64,000 nt of DNA from AP-15 sp963785565. GTDB lineage: Bacteria > Pseudomonadota > Alphaproteobacteria > ATCC43930 > CGMCC-115725. Below are positions 63,362 to 64,000 of this stretch, in pieces; the stretch's first letter is position 1; each line of letters starts with the position of its first letter. The stretch is from the NCBI GenBank assembly GCA_963785565.1, contig CAWAVV010000020.1, forward strand, positions 62,001 through 126,000, in the 5' to 3' direction. The translations under genes and the position numbers were made by a program. Under the pieces are notes generated by a model, which saw only the letters and a program-made list of their open reading frames with translations, had not been told where the DNA came from and made no database searches.

Positions 63362-63507
63362 CCGACCCTCCTGCAAAATCCAAGGCGGCGATCCCGCCAG
63401 TTGGCGCGACGGAAGTCAAGCTCCGCGGCTCTGCGCGATCCGGCGATTAGCGCGGGCTCGGGGAGGCAGTCCCGCGCCACCCGCGGGCTTGGCGCTACAG
63501 CGAAATT

Positions 63508-64000
63508 TCAGGGTCGCGGCTCGACAGCCGCCCAGGCGTCCGGGCGAGCCTGCGGGGGTGTGGTTTGGGTGACCGCGTTCGGCCGGCTGAACCGCCACAG
63601 CACGATGTAACGTCCGACCGTATTTTCGGATTTCGGGCGTCCCAGGACGGCGAGAGTTCGGCGATAGTCCTCCAGCGACTGCTTTTTGGGGGCTTGTCCG
63701 GTGCGCCCATAGACCGCCCAAACGGTGTGGCCGGGCGCAAGCCTGGCTGCTTCCAGCAAGCTCCAGGTCAAGTTGACGTGACGGTCGGCCAGACCAGAGC
63801 GGGCGGCAAAAACCGAAAGCACCGAATAGGAATAATAGTTGTCGAGCAGGACCACATCGCCGGGCTGGGCGGCATCGGCGAGCTGCGCCGCCAACAGGTC
63901 CCAACGCGGCTTGGTCTCGTAATCGTAGTAAGGGATCAGATTGATCATGCCGGCGGCCCCGAGCATCGCCGTCGCCGGCGCAAGACGCGGGAACGAGAGC
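63508..64000 (-). CDS. membrane glycosyltransferase-like protein (partial, N-terminus outside window)
   Basis: The minus-strand frame is open to the window end; only about 164 C-terminal residues are visible. It begins in a hydrophobic helix (FPRLAPATAMLGAAGMINLI) and continues with a soluble C-terminal domain: WDLLAAQLADAAQPGDVVLLDNYYSYSVLSVFAARSGL, then YGRTGQAPKKQSLEDYRRTLAVLG and VGRYIVLWRFSRP. This resembles the periplasmic tail of GT39/ArnT-like polyprenyl-phosphate glycosyltransferases. The assignment is weak because the catalytic N-terminal loops are not in the window. The 150 bp before the aldolase gene contain no other gene. Confidence 0.5.
   Translation of the reverse strand, partial: LSFPRLAPATAMLGAAGMINLIPYYDYETKPRWDLLAAQLADAAQPGDVVLLDNYYSYSVLSVFAARSGLADRHVNLTWSLLEAARLAPGHTVWAVYGRTGQAPKKQSLEDYRRTLAVLGRPKSENTVGRYIVLWRFSRPNAVTQTTPPQARPDAWAAVEPRP

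Overview
The window is GC-rich DNA from an alphaproteobacterium, probably Hyphomicrobiales or Rhodospirillales; the genus cannot be fixed from the sequence. The main evidence is the minus-strand order pcm-tolC-popZ-like (DUF2497)-valS, the cobG-cobH-cobI-cobJ cluster behind a cobalamin riboswitch, a BrnTA toxin-antitoxin pair, and several regulators with a TolB-like domain plus TPRs, a family known to be expanded in Bradyrhizobium-like bacteria. No rRNA, tRNA or CRISPR array was seen.

Layout. 0-15 kb is mostly housekeeping: a cut DinB-family gene, an enoyl-CoA hydratase, a secreted beta-propeller, an AceE/transketolase-like ThDP enzyme, erpA, xth, a KamA-family radical SAM enzyme, brnTA, then valS, popZ-like, tolC, pcm and folK. 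14.6-18.9 kb has an FAD oxidase, a broken thaumatin-like secreted protein and an unrecognised 531-residue protein. 18.9-26.6 kb is the cobalamin ring-synthesis cluster (cbiD, cobM, cobL, cobK, cobJ, cobI, cobH, cobG) with its riboswitch. 26.6-33.7 kb holds a zinc-ribbon adenylate cyclase, a YafY/WYL regulator, a VOC protein, a class II aldolase, a thiolase with its DUF35 partner and a family III CoA-transferase. 33.7-38.2 kb is a decayed region with two tandem TolB-like/TPR regulators. 38.2-45.8 kb has a VOC protein, an LLM oxidoreductase, an SDR, an acetolactate-synthase-like enzyme, a BTAD-TolB-TPR regulator and a PP-loop-like protein. 46-53.3 kb has an ISAs1-type insertion sequence, a heparinase II/III-like protein, an MFS exporter, an unknown protein and an alpha/beta hydrolase. 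53.3-55.5 kb is a repeat and gene-remnant zone. 55.5-64 kb is a metabolic tail with a methyltransferase, a LysR regulator divergent from a VOC/DOPA-dioxygenase pair, DUF1801, GNAT, AsmA, LLM and HpcH/HpaI genes, and a membrane protein cut by the window end.

Two observations run through the whole window. First, about fifteen recognisable genes are broken by single-base shifts, most of them one extra base. In most cases removing or adding one base restores a full-length conserved protein. This looks more like assembly indel error than mass pseudogenisation, except in the 34-38 kb and 54-55 kb regions, where stop codons and truncations show real decay. Second, pieces of the TolB-like/TPR family recur at four places, and two of these sit next to fragments of a small secreted family with a (D/N)CTG motif. 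This suggests a repeated locus architecture that has been duplicated and eroded.

The most coherent functional unit is the cobalamin cluster. It combines CobG (oxygen-dependent route) with CbiD (usually of the anaerobic route, apparently replacing CobF) and has overlapping genes on both strands.
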